Assembly (NCBI RefSeq): GCF_018614095.1
Contig: NZ_JAGGOY010000131.1
Location: 1 to 64,000, forward strand
Length of the DNA stretch: 64,000 nt
Source: Streptomyces sp. ISL-87
GTDB lineage: Bacteria > Actinomycetota > Actinomycetes > Streptomycetales > Streptomycetaceae
Direction of reading: 5' to 3'
Position numbers and translations under genes: made by a program. Below are positions 17,137-24,965 of this stretch, piece by piece. Numbering within the stretch: the first letter of the stretch is position 1; the number at the start of each line of letters is the position of its first letter. The notes under the pieces were generated by a model that saw nothing but the letters and a program-made list of their open reading frames with translations, ran no database searches and had not been told where the DNA came from.

Positions 17137-17537
17137 GGCCTCCCCAGCCTCCCCCAGCTCAACCCCGTTGGCGGGGGTTGGTGTTCCGTCATTTAAACGG
17201 CGTGAGCCTACTACTGCCACCGAGCGGCTTCGAAGACGTGTCCGGACGTTTTCGGCCGGACTCCGGGATGAAGATCACGAGTTGTCCGGCAATTCCGGTC
17301 AAGACCGGCCCGATATGTGGCGGATGAGACTTGGTGGGGCATCGGTTCCCGCAATCGAATGGATGGCTGGAATTATTCGTTCCGTGTGGGTCGGACCCGT
17401 TCAAGGTGTCCCACGATTCGGGAATCTCTCGCGGCTGCCGGACGTCTACCTGTTCGAGGGGACTCGTTGGGGTAGGGGCGTTGGGGTAAGGGCGTTCGGG
17501 TAGGTATGACCGGCCGTGCGCGGGGAGGGAGCCAACC
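17137..17537. other. Divergent intergenic region between cvnA and the small membrane-protein gene
   Basis: No gene is apparent. The middle (about 17290-17400) is of lower GC and probably holds promoters for the divergent genes, but I cannot place -10 and -35 boxes with confidence. Three tandem 14-bp direct repeats of the type GTTGGGGTAGGGGC (17466-17507) lie just before the plus-strand gene and could be operator sites. Confidence 0.5.
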
Positions 17538-18026
17538 ATGGGGATGTACGAGGACGGCGGCGCGGGTTTCGGTGCGGCGCGGCGGGGGCTCTGGGTGGAG
17601 GAGCCGGCCGAGCGGTGGCGGATGCCGGACCCGGTGCGGAGCTCCGCGGTGCGGGCGGTGCTGATCGTGGCGGTCACGCTGACCGAGGCGACGATCACCT
17701 TCTTCCTCACCCTCACCGGTTCCTGGCTGGCCTTCCCGATGGCGCTCGGCGCGATAGCCGGCACCGTCGTCGCCACCTGGGGGGTGCTGGACGTGCTGAT
17801 CACCCGTCAGACGTGGAACCAGCGGTACGGGGTGGTGTCGCAGCCGAGCAGTACGGCGCGGGCCCGCCGCCGTGAGCGCCGTCAGGCCCGCCGGGAGGTC
17901 CGCTCGGGCGCGGCGGGCGCGGCGGGGCGAATACGGCAGCAGCAGGTCGGCCAGGGCGGGCGGCGCTCCCCCTGGTCGCCTCCGGTGGGGGACAGGCGGT
18001 ACCAGGCCAGCTCCGGGCGCGGCTGA
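17538..18026 (+). CDS. Small two-pass membrane protein, function unknown
   Basis: At 162 aa this has two predicted membrane helices (about residues 40-62 and 68-90), a short acidic N terminus and a basic Arg/Ala-rich C-terminal tail (ARARRRERRQARREVRSG) likely in the cytoplasm. The ATG follows GGGAGGGA. I do not recognise a functional family; similar proteins are widespread in Streptomyces. It is divergent from the conservon, and a link is not shown. Confidence 0.75.
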   Translation: MGMYEDGGAGFGAARRGLWVEEPAERWRMPDPVRSSAVRAVLIVAVTLTEATITFFLTLTGSWLAFPMALGAIAGTVVATWGVLDVLITRQTWNQRYGVVSQPSSTARARRRERRQARREVRSGAAGAAGRIRQQQVGQGGRRSPWSPPVGDRRYQASSGRG

Positions 18027-18225
18027 CCGGCGCGGTTGGCCAGCGCGGTTGGCCAGCGCGGTTGGCCGTACGGCTTCCGTGCACCTTGGGCTTCGGTGCC
18101 CTCGGCTTTGGTGCCCCCGGCTTCTGCCCCGGGCCTCCGTGCCCTCGGCTTCGCCGGGGTGGGCCGACTGGGCCGAGGGTGAGGCAGGCGGAGGGCGCGG
18201 GGGCGGGCGCAGCCGAGGACGGGGG
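18027..18225. repeat. Short tandem repeats downstream of the membrane-protein gene
   Basis: The first part holds three copies of the 13-bp unit GCGCGGTTGGCCA. Further on are imperfect CGGCTTCGGTGCCC-like repeats. No gene is visible. The two flanking genes are convergent here. Confidence 0.6.
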
Positions 18226-21200
18226 TCAGGCGCCGGTCGTCGAGCGGCGGAACATACGGGTCGCCGTGATCTCGCCGTGGATCGTCTCCTCTCCCGGGGA
18301 CTGCTGGGGCAGACCCGGACGGAGGTGTTCCTCGACGCTGATGTACTTCAGGCCCGCGCGCAGGTCCGCATCGTTGCGCAGCCGGATGACCAGCGGGAAC
18401 TCGGCCAGGGCCGTGGTGTCGAACAGGCCCGTCGTGTAGAGCAGCTGGACGCCGAGCGCGTCGGAGACGGCCCGCTGGAGCTCCAGCAGGTACGTCGCGT
18501 TCGCGCGCCCGATCGGGTTGTCGAGGAACAGCGTGCCCGCGTGGCGGTGCTTGTCGCGGCCGCGGTCGTTGCTGCGCAGCGCCGCCATCGTGCAGTACAG
18601 CGCGATCGCGGCGGTCAGCAGCTGGCCGCCGGAGAAGACGTCTCCCATCTGGCCGACCGGGACGCGCTCGGCGCGCAGCACCGCGTCCGGCTTGAGGATC
18701 TCCACGGAGATGCCCTTGGGCTCCAGCGCCGCCTGCACTCCGCGCAGCAGCAGGGACATGCCGTCGCGGCGGCCCTCGCCGAAGGATGCGGTGCTGTTCT
18801 TCTTCACCGCGGCGCGGGTCGCCTCGTCGATGACCTCGCCGAGGCGCTCGGTGAGGGTGGCCTGGTCGGGCTCCTCGAAGCGGATGCGCAGGAACTCCTG
18901 GCCCGACCACTCCCCCAGGCCCTCGGGGAGCTGGGAGAGCCGCTGGGCGGAGCGCAGGGTGGCCAGGGCGGAGTCGACGAGGCCGCGAAGCCGGTCGACG
19001 ATGCTGTCGCGGTTGCGCTCCAGCTGCGCCAGCTCGTCGGTGAGGACGCGGAGCCGGGGGGCGAAGGCCGTGGCCCAGGCCGCCGCGTGCTCCGGCAGGG
19101 CGGAGGCGGGGAGTTCGCGGATCTGCTGGCGCGCGGGGGTGCGTACCTGCTCGTAGCGGTTGGCGTTGGCATGCCGGACCAGGATGTCGCTGGCCTCGCG
19201 CACCGCGGATTCGGCGGCCGAGAGGTCGGCCGCGCAGCCGCGCAGTGAGCGGCGGGCCTCGGCGGCGGACTGCCGGGCCTCCTCCAGGCTGCCCGGGTGG
19301 GCCACCGGCTCCTGCTCGTCCTCCTGGTGGGTGTGGTCCCGCAGGAGATCCCGCAGCATCGCCGCGGTCTCGTCGAAGCCGCCGGCGCCCTCCTCGGCGG
19401 TGCGGTGGGCGCGCAGCAGGTCGGCGTGGGCGGCCCGGGCGGTCTCCACCGCGCCGGTGTGGGCGGCGAGTTGGGCGGTGGCGGTGCGCAGCAGGGCCTG
19501 CGCGTGCTCGACGTGCTCGGGGATCAGCTCCTCGGGCAGGTCGGTGTGCGCCTCGCCGTCGGCGGGGGCGAGGCGTTCGGCCTCGCCGCGCAGCCGGCCG
19601 AGCTGCTCACTGGCCGCGGACGCACGGGACTCCAGCATCTGTACGAGGGACTCGGCGCGGGCCGCCGCGGCCAGCCGGGAGGGTCCGTCGGCGCCGTCGG
19701 TGCCTTCGAGGAGCTGTGCGGCGCGGGTGCGGACCTTGTTGGTGAGGCGGTCGAGTTCGGCGAGGGCGGCGCTCTCGTCGCTCTCCGCGCGGGCCTGTTC
19801 GGCGCGCAGGTCGGCACCGACGCCGACCTTCTCGTAGAGCTGGGAGGCGGCGCGGTAGGCCTCGCGGAGTTCGGGGAGCGGGGCCTTCGGCGTCGTGTCG
19901 TCCTTGGGGAGGGCCTCGGGGACACCGGCGATCTCGGCGCGCTCGGCGCGCAGGGCGCGGGCGGTGCGGCGGGCGTCGTCGGCGGCGCGCTGGGCGGCAC
20001 GGCGGTCCTCGTCGGCGGCGCGGGCCCGGTCCAGACAGACCTCGGCGCGGGCCTCGGACTCGGCGGCCTCGTCGGCGAGTTCGCGCAGCCGGGCCTGCCA
20101 GCCGGCGCGCTCGCGCAGGCGGAAGGCGAGTCCGGCGAGGGCGTCGGCGGCGCGGCGGGCGCGCTGGGCGGTGTCCTGGCGCTCGTCGCGGACGCGGGCG
20201 GCGTCAGCGGCGGCCTCGTCGGCCTCGGCGCGTACGGTACGGGCCTCCGCGAGCTCGGTATCCGCCTCCTCGGCGAAGGTACGGGCGGCGGCGGCCTGTT
20301 CCGCGAGCTCGGTGAGGCGGCCGGGCGGGCAGCCGCCTCGCCAGGAGGCGAGGCGGGCGGCGAGCTCGCGGTCGCCGGAGAGGCGCGCGGCGAGGTCCCG
20401 GATCTCGGTGTCGCGGGCGGTGGCGCGGGTGCGCAGCGCCTGGCGCTCCTCATCGGCGGCGTGCTCGTCGTGCATGGCCGGGTTCGGCGGTACGAGGAAC
20501 ACCGAGGAGTCGGTCTCGGCGCCGGTCGGCGGTACGGGGGCCAGCAGGGCGGCCGCGGTGCCGACGGCGACGGTGGAGCGGGGCAGCAGTGCGGCGCCGG
20601 AGAGGACCTCGCGGGCCCGGGAGTGGGTGTCGGGGTCGGTGATGACGACGCCGTCGACGAGTTCGGGGCGGGCGGCGAGGACGGCGGCGTGGTCGGCGGG
20701 GTCCACGGACTGGGCGAGGTAGCGCCAGCCGGGGAGGGCGGGGATGCCGTGTTCGCCGAGGTACTCGACGGTGGCGAGGACGTCGGGGCCGGGCGGCAGC
20801 AGCCCGCCGTCGCCGAGCGCGCCGAGGATGCGGGCGTCGTCGGCGGCGGCGGTGCGCAGCTCGAACAGCTGGCGCTCGGCGGATGCGACTCCGTCGGTCA
20901 GCAGGGTGCGGAGGTCGTCGGCGTTCCGGTCGAGGTCGTCGACGGTGAGCCCTCCGGCGGGTACGGGGTGGCCGGCCGGGGTACGCGAGCCGGCGGCTCC
21001 CGCCCCCAGGCCGGGCTGCCCGGCGGCGCCGTGACCTGCGGAGCCGGCCTTGGTGGCGGCGCCGGTCCCGGGGGCGCCGGCTTGGGCGCCGGAAACCGGC
21101 GTGTCTGCTCCGGCCCCAGCAGCACCCCGGGCAACCGCGGCCGACCCGGCAGCGCCGGTCGCCGTTCCGACCCCGTCGGCCGAACCGGCTGGGCCGGATC

Positions 21201-23271
21201 CCGGCAGGCCGGACACGGACACCGCTCCGGCGGAGCCTCCGGCAGCGCCGGGTGCGCTGGTCGGCGTACCGGATTCGCCGGCCGGGCCGAGGCCGGCCGC
21301 GGCCCGCCCGGCTGCGGCCCGCCCGGCCGCGGCCCGCCCGGCTGCGGCCCGCCCGGCTGCGGTGGCCTGCGCGGGTACGCCGGTCGGCGTGCCTGTTCGC
21401 GGGTGCGGGAGGGCGGCCGGGAGGGCGGCCGGGAGGCCCAGGAGGGCGGTCAGGCGGGGGGATTCCGCGAGGGAGGCGGCGGCTCGGGACTCCGCTTCGT
21501 AGGCGGCTTCGGCCGCGTCGGCGGCGTCGGCCGCGCGGGCGGCGGTGAGTTCGGCGCGGGATTCCGCGGCGGCGGCCTCGCGGGCGGTTTCCGCGGCGGT
21601 GCGGGCGGCCTCGCGGGCCTCGTCCCAGGCGGCGACGGCGGTCTTCTCGGCGTCGGTCGCGGCGAGGGCGGCGCGGGCCGGGTCGGCGTCGGGCGCCGAG
21701 TCGTCGAGCCAGCCGGCCCGGACGGCCTCAGCGGTTTCCTGCTGGACCTCGGAGAGGCGGGCGCGGAGGTGTTCGGCCTCGCTGCGGGCGCGCTGGGCTG
21801 CCGTGGCGGCGGCGGTGGCGTCGCGGTGGGCGGCCTCGCCGGTGTCCTGGAGGGCGGCGGAACGCTCCTCCTCCTCGTTGGCGACCCGTTCGCCGTGCTC
21901 GGCGGCAGTGTGCAGGGCCCGTACGAGCTCGGCGGCGGCCGTGGCGCGCGCGGCCAGCGCCGGGGCGGCGTCCCGCTCGGCCTCCAGGATCGCGGCGGCG
22001 ACCCGGGCGGAGCGGTCGGCGGCGGCGCGGTGGCGCAGTACGTTCTCGGCGGCCTGCCAGGCGGAGTGCAGGGTGCGCGCTTCGAGGAGCTCGCGGCGCT
22101 GCGCGGCGGCGGCCTTGTCGGCGACGGTCAGGGCCAGCGAGGCGTGCCGGTAGGCGAGTTCGGCGGAGACGGCGGCGCTGCGGTCGCGGGCGGACTCGGC
22201 GTCGGTGACCGCGTGGGCGGCGCCGGTGACCCGCTGGGCGAGGTCGGCGGCGCGGCCGCGCTCCTCGGCGGCGCGGGCGGACAGCCGCCGGGCCAGGGTG
22301 CGCGTACGGCGTTCCGCGCCCGCGTGGACGTCGCGCAGCCGGGACCGGGTCTCGCCGGCCTCGACGATCTTGGTGAGCAGGTCCACGGAGCCGGCGGTGA
22401 AGTCCCGTTCGGCCATCAGCTCGGCTCGGCGGCCGAGCTTGTTGCCGAAGCCGTGGACCAGGTCGGCGAGCCCGTCGGTGTCGCGGGTGTCGGTGACGGC
22501 GCGCAGCAGCAGGTCGGTGAAGTCGGAGTCCTTCTTGACCGCGAAGAGGCCGGCGGCCTCGCCCTCGTCGGCGTTCATCTCGCGCTGGTAGCGGAAGAGT
22601 TCGGGGTCGAGGCCGAGTTCGGTGAGGTGCTCGTTCCAGCGGTCGTGGATCTCCTCCCAGTAGACCTCCAGGTGCGGGTACGCCTTGCCCGCGTCGGTGA
22701 TCGCGTCGCGGAAGCCCTTCATGGTGCGGCGGCGGCCGTGGGCGCCGGAGGCGCCTTCGGCGGGCGGGCGGACGGCGGTGGCCTCGGCGACGGGGAGGTT
22801 GTCCAGGCTCAGGCCCGGGCCGGGGCGGAAGGAGTACCAGGCCTCGGCGAACTTGCGCGGATCGTTGGAGACCTGGCGGCCGCGCCATTCGCTGACCTTG
22901 CCGACGACGACGCACTCGCCGGTCTGGGTGTGCTGCCACTCCAGGGCGACGTGGCCGCAGTCGTCGGCGAGCAGGAACTTGCGCAGGACGCCGGAGCTGG
23001 CGCCGCCGAGGGTGTTGCGGTGGCCGGGGAGCATCACCGAGAAGATCAGCTTGAGCAGGACGGACTTGCCGCCGCCGTTCTCCAGGAAGAGCACGCCGGC
23101 GGGCGCGGGGCGGCGCGGCGGGCCGGTGGGCTCGTCCTCGAAGAACTCCGCCTGGGTGGGTGCCGGGTGGGGCACCGGCTCGCCGACTCCGCGCAGGTCG
23201 AGCACGGTGTCGGCGTAGCGCGCACCGGCGGGCCCGATGGAGTAGAGGCGGATCCGGGACAGCTCGTACAT
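18226..23271 (-). CDS. MukB/JetC-like SMC ATPase
   Basis: This large ABC-type chromosome- or plasmid-organising ATPase has 1681 aa. The N-terminal head carries a P-loop ENGGGKSVLL (K69) and the segment YQREMNADEG. Two long Ala/Glu/Arg-rich coiled-coil arms flank a central hinge-like domain (about residues 795-920). The C-terminal head has the ABC signature FSGGQ (about 1546-1550) and Walker B LFLDNP, with Asn at the position usually held by the catalytic Glu. A 150-residue Ala/Gly/Pro insertion (about 635-790) sits just before the hinge. It is third in a MukF-MukE-MukB order with the kleisin- and kite-like genes upstream. No JetD/MksG-type nuclease gene follows. Type assignment among MukB, MksB and Wadjet JetC is not settled. 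Confidence 0.85.
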   Translation of the reverse strand: MYELSRIRLYSIGPAGARYADTVLDLRGVGEPVPHPAPTQAEFFEDEPTGPPRRPAPAGVLFLENGGGKSVLLKLIFSVMLPGHRNTLGGASSGVLRKFLLADDCGHVALEWQHTQTGECVVVGKVSEWRGRQVSNDPRKFAEAWYSFRPGPGLSLDNLPVAEATAVRPPAEGASGAHGRRRTMKGFRDAITDAGKAYPHLEVYWEEIHDRWNEHLTELGLDPELFRYQREMNADEGEAAGLFAVKKDSDFTDLLLRAVTDTRDTDGLADLVHGFGNKLGRRAELMAERDFTAGSVDLLTKIVEAGETRSRLRDVHAGAERRTRTLARRLSARAAEERGRAADLAQRVTGAAHAVTDAESARDRSAAVSAELAYRHASLALTVADKAAAAQRRELLEARTLHSAWQAAENVLRHRAAADRSARVAAAILEAERDAAPALAARATAAAELVRALHTAAEHGERVANEEEERSAALQDTGEAAHRDATAAATAAQRARSEAEHLRARLSEVQQETAEAVRAGWLDDSAPDADPARAALAATDAEKTAVAAWDEAREAARTAAETAREAAAAESRAELTAARAADAADAAEAAYEAESRAAASLAESPRLTALLGLPAALPAALPHPRTGTPTGVPAQATAAGRAAAGRAAAGRAAAGRAAAGLGPAGESGTPTSAPGAAGGSAGAVSVSGLPGSGPAGSADGVGTATGAAGSAAVARGAAGAGADTPVSGAQAGAPGTGAATKAGSAGHGAAGQPGLGAGAAGSRTPAGHPVPAGGLTVDDLDRNADDLRTLLTDGVASAERQLFELRTAAADDARILGALGDGGLLPPGPDVLATVEYLGEHGIPALPGWRYLAQSVDPADHAAVLAARPELVDGVVITDPDTHSRAREVLSGAALLPRSTVAVGTAAALLAPVPPTGAETDSSVFLVPPNPAMHDEHAADEERQALRTRATARDTEIRDLAARLSGDRELAARLASWRGGCPPGRLTELAEQAAAARTFAEEADTELAEARTVRAEADEAAADAARVRDERQDTAQRARRAADALAGLAFRLRERAGWQARLRELADEAAESEARAEVCLDRARAADEDRRAAQRAADDARRTARALRAERAEIAGVPEALPKDDTTPKAPLPELREAYRAASQLYEKVGVGADLRAEQARAESDESAALAELDRLTNKVRTRAAQLLEGTDGADGPSRLAAAARAESLVQMLESRASAASEQLGRLRGEAERLAPADGEAHTDLPEELIPEHVEHAQALLRTATAQLAAHTGAVETARAAHADLLRAHRTAEEGAGGFDETAAMLRDLLRDHTHQEDEQEPVAHPGSLEEARQSAAEARRSLRGCAADLSAAESAVREASDILVRHANANRYEQVRTPARQQIRELPASALPEHAAAWATAFAPRLRVLTDELAQLERNRDSIVDRLRGLVDSALATLRSAQRLSQLPEGLGEWSGQEFLRIRFEEPDQATLTERLGEVIDEATRAAVKKNSTASFGEGRRDGMSLLLRGVQAALEPKGISVEILKPDAVLRAERVPVGQMGDVFSGGQLLTAAIALYCTMAALRSNDRGRDKHRHAGTLFLDNPIGRANATYLLELQRAVSDALGVQLLYTTGLFDTTALAEFPLVIRLRNDADLRAGLKYISVEEHLRPGLPQQSPGEETIHGEITATRMFRRSTTGA
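20900..21425. repeat. Ala/Gly/Pro-rich insertion with 15-bp tandem repeats inside the SMC gene
   Basis: Between 21290 and 21370 the DNA is an almost perfect run of a 15-bp unit that encodes GRAAA blocks. The flanking sequence codes for Gly/Ala/Ser/Pro. The segment keeps the reading frame and separates one coiled-coil arm from the hinge. Confidence 0.7.
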
Positions 23272-23406
23272 GGCGGCGGACTCTCGTGGTGTCTCGTGGG
23301 TCGTACGGAGGGGTTCTACGGGGTTGTACGGGGGGTCGTACGCGGAGCGGCGGTCGGGGCGTTGGGCTCAGGCGGCCGGGTCGGGCAGCTGGGTCGGGCG
23401 GCCGGG

Positions 23407-24309
23407 TCAGGCGTGGAAGGGCAGGCCGGCGTCGGCGGCGAGCTCCAGGTCGTCGCCCTCGGGCGGCGGCAGGAGACTGGCGGAGCCGTCGCTGACTGGG
23501 ACCACGCCGAGTTCCAGGAGTTCGGCCATGGCCGAGCTGCCCGCCATGTCGCGGACCTGGAGCTGGTAGCGGGGGGTGGTGCGGTACGTGCCTCCGGCCT
23601 CGTCGCCGGTGCGCTGGAGGAACCCGGAGTCGGTGAGGAAGGCGGCGGCCTTGCCGACGATGCCGGTGGTGGAGCCGGCGAGGCGGCGGGCGTCCTTGGT
23701 GGCGCCGGTGGCGCTGCGGCGGGAGTAGACCCGCCAGGCGGCCTCCAGGCCCGGGGCGTCGGTGGCCGGGTCGGTGTTCTCGCCGAGCTCGTCGGCGCGT
23801 TGCTCCAGGCGGCGGCAGGTCTGCCGGACGAAGGCGTCGACGCCGTTGACGGTGATGCGGCCGATGTAGCCGTCGTCGGCGAGGTCCTCGGGGCGGGGGA
23901 AGGCCAGGGCGGCGACGGCGAGGTGGGCCAGCCCGTGCAGGAAGCGGTCCGCGGAGTCGGCGGCGGTGCGGCGGGCGTAGTCGCCCATGCGGACGGCGAA
24001 GACGGAGTCCTCGCCGGCGGCCACGGCCATGCCGGCGCGCGGGGAGACCTCCAGGACGACCAGGCCGAGGCCGGTGGCGATGGCGTCGGCGAGACGGCCG
24101 AAGGCGGGGTCCTCGCGGTAGCGGCGCAGGAGTTCGGCGTACTCGGCGTCGCGGGCGGGGAGCAGCTTGGGCTGGAGCCCGAAGGCGACGAGCCGGGACG
24201 CGTCCGCGGCGTCCGCCGGGGTGACTCCGCCGGTGGTCACGTGCGTGACGGGGGCCGACGGTGCGTCGGGCTCGCTCCACGCGGGGTGCTCGGCGTGGTG
24301 GTCGCTCAC
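23407..24309 (-). CDS. MukE/JetB-like (kite) subunit
   Basis: At 300 aa this lies between the kleisin-like and SMC-like genes, where MukE or JetB sits in relatives. The N terminus is a flexible His/Pro/Ala linker. Residues about 40-150 and 180-260 look like two winged-helix units (PEDLADDGYIGRITVNGVDAFVRQTCRRLEQ; GKAAAFLTDSGFLQRTG). It ends with an acidic tail. The GTG at 24309 overlaps the stop of the 219-codon frame (GTGA) and has GAGAGG about ten bases upstream. The family is inferred from operon position and helical pattern, not from a motif hit. Confidence 0.65.
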   Translation of the reverse strand: MSDHHAEHPAWSEPDAPSAPVTHVTTGGVTPADAADASRLVAFGLQPKLLPARDAEYAELLRRYREDPAFGRLADAIATGLGLVVLEVSPRAGMAVAAGEDSVFAVRMGDYARRTAADSADRFLHGLAHLAVAALAFPRPEDLADDGYIGRITVNGVDAFVRQTCRRLEQRADELGENTDPATDAPGLEAAWRVYSRRSATGATKDARRLAGSTTGIVGKAAAFLTDSGFLQRTGDEAGGTYRTTPRYQLQVRDMAGSSAMAELLELGVVPVSDGSASLLPPPEGDDLELAADAGLPFHA

Positions 24310-24965
24310 GGGTGTTGCCTCTCGTGGTGTGCGGTGGTTGTGCCGGCGGGCGGGCTCTGTTCCCCACCCCGCCCCTTCCCGAAATCGGGGGCGGGCCCCC
24401 GAGCCCCCGGGCTCCTCGCGGGGTTGCCGCGGGGGGTAGGGCGTGTTCTAAAAGTCCCGCCTGGCCCGCGACGGCCGCTCTCACCCTGCCCGGCCGGGCC
24501 GGACCACGGCCCGCGGGATTCGGAGGACGACAGGCTGCCACAGCCGCAGCCGCGCACGGACACGGCACCGGCCGCACACCGCACCGCGCCAGGGACCGGC
24601 AGGCCCGGATCGGCCGGGAGGACTCCGCCCAGCGGCGGCCTCGCCACCCGGGCAACGACGATCCCAGCCCGCCGCGAGGCCGGGCCAACAACAGGCACAG
24701 CCCGACGCCAGGCCGGGCCAACAACAGGCACAGCCCGACGCGAGGCCGCGCCAACAACGGACACACGCCGACCCCAAGCCGGGCCAACAACGGACACACG
24801 CCGACCCCAGGCCGGGCCAACAACGGGCACAGCCCGCCGCGAGGCCGCGCCAACAACGGGCACAGCCCGACCCCCCACCGGCACGGCGGCGAACTCCGTC
24901 CCGCGCCCGGCCAGGGCAGCGGCGAACTCCGTCCCGCGCCCGGCCAGGGCAGCGGTGCGGGTCAT
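24306..24965 (-). CDS. Repeat-rich 219-codon ORF coupled inside the SMC operon
   Basis: This frame starts with ATG overlapping the kleisin-like stop (ATGA at 24962-24965) and ends with TGA overlapping the GTG of the kite-like gene. It therefore fills the gap exactly with coupled junctions at both ends. The N-terminal half is a tandem repeat of about 11 residues (AVPVVGPAWRR-like) encoded by six 33-bp units, after two copies of another 33-bp unit. The C-terminal half is low-complexity Gly/Pro/Ser. There is no recognisable domain. It may be a real protein, a frame-preserving repeat insertion between once-adjacent genes, or chance. Codon bias is hard to judge in repeats. Confidence 0.4.
   Translation of the reverse strand: MTRTAALAGRGTEFAAALAGRGTEFAAVPVGGRAVPVVGAASRRAVPVVGPAWGRRVSVVGPAWGRRVSVVGAASRRAVPVVGPAWRRAVPVVGPASRRAGIVVARVARPPLGGVLPADPGLPVPGAVRCAAGAVSVRGCGCGSLSSSESRGPWSGPAGQGESGRRGPGGTFRTRPTPRGNPARSPGARGPAPDFGKGRGGEQSPPAGTTTAHHERQHP
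24361..24450. repeat. Dispersed Streptomyces-type intergenic repeat inside the SMC operon
   Basis: The sequence CCCCTTCCCGAAATCGGGGG and the following GGGCCCCCGAGCCCCCGGGC resemble a GC-rich repeat seen in many Streptomyces intergenic regions. Its presence inside the 219-codon ORF suggests that part of this ORF grew by repeat insertion. Confidence 0.5.
24671..24953. repeat. 33-bp tandem repeat array (six units plus two of another type)
   Basis: Six adjacent 33-bp units begin at 24671, 24704, 24737, 24770, 24803 and 24836. They share a GAGGCCGGGCCAACAAC-type core. A degenerate spacer is followed by two identical 33-bp units of a different sequence (24888-24920 and 24921-24953). Thirty-three is a multiple of three, so each unit adds 11 residues to the minus-strand ORF. 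Confidence 0.9.

Noticed and set aside
24671..24868. 33-bp repeats considered as a CRISPR array
   Set aside because: The units are directly adjacent with no spacers of constant length, are degenerate and keep a reading frame. No cas genes are present.
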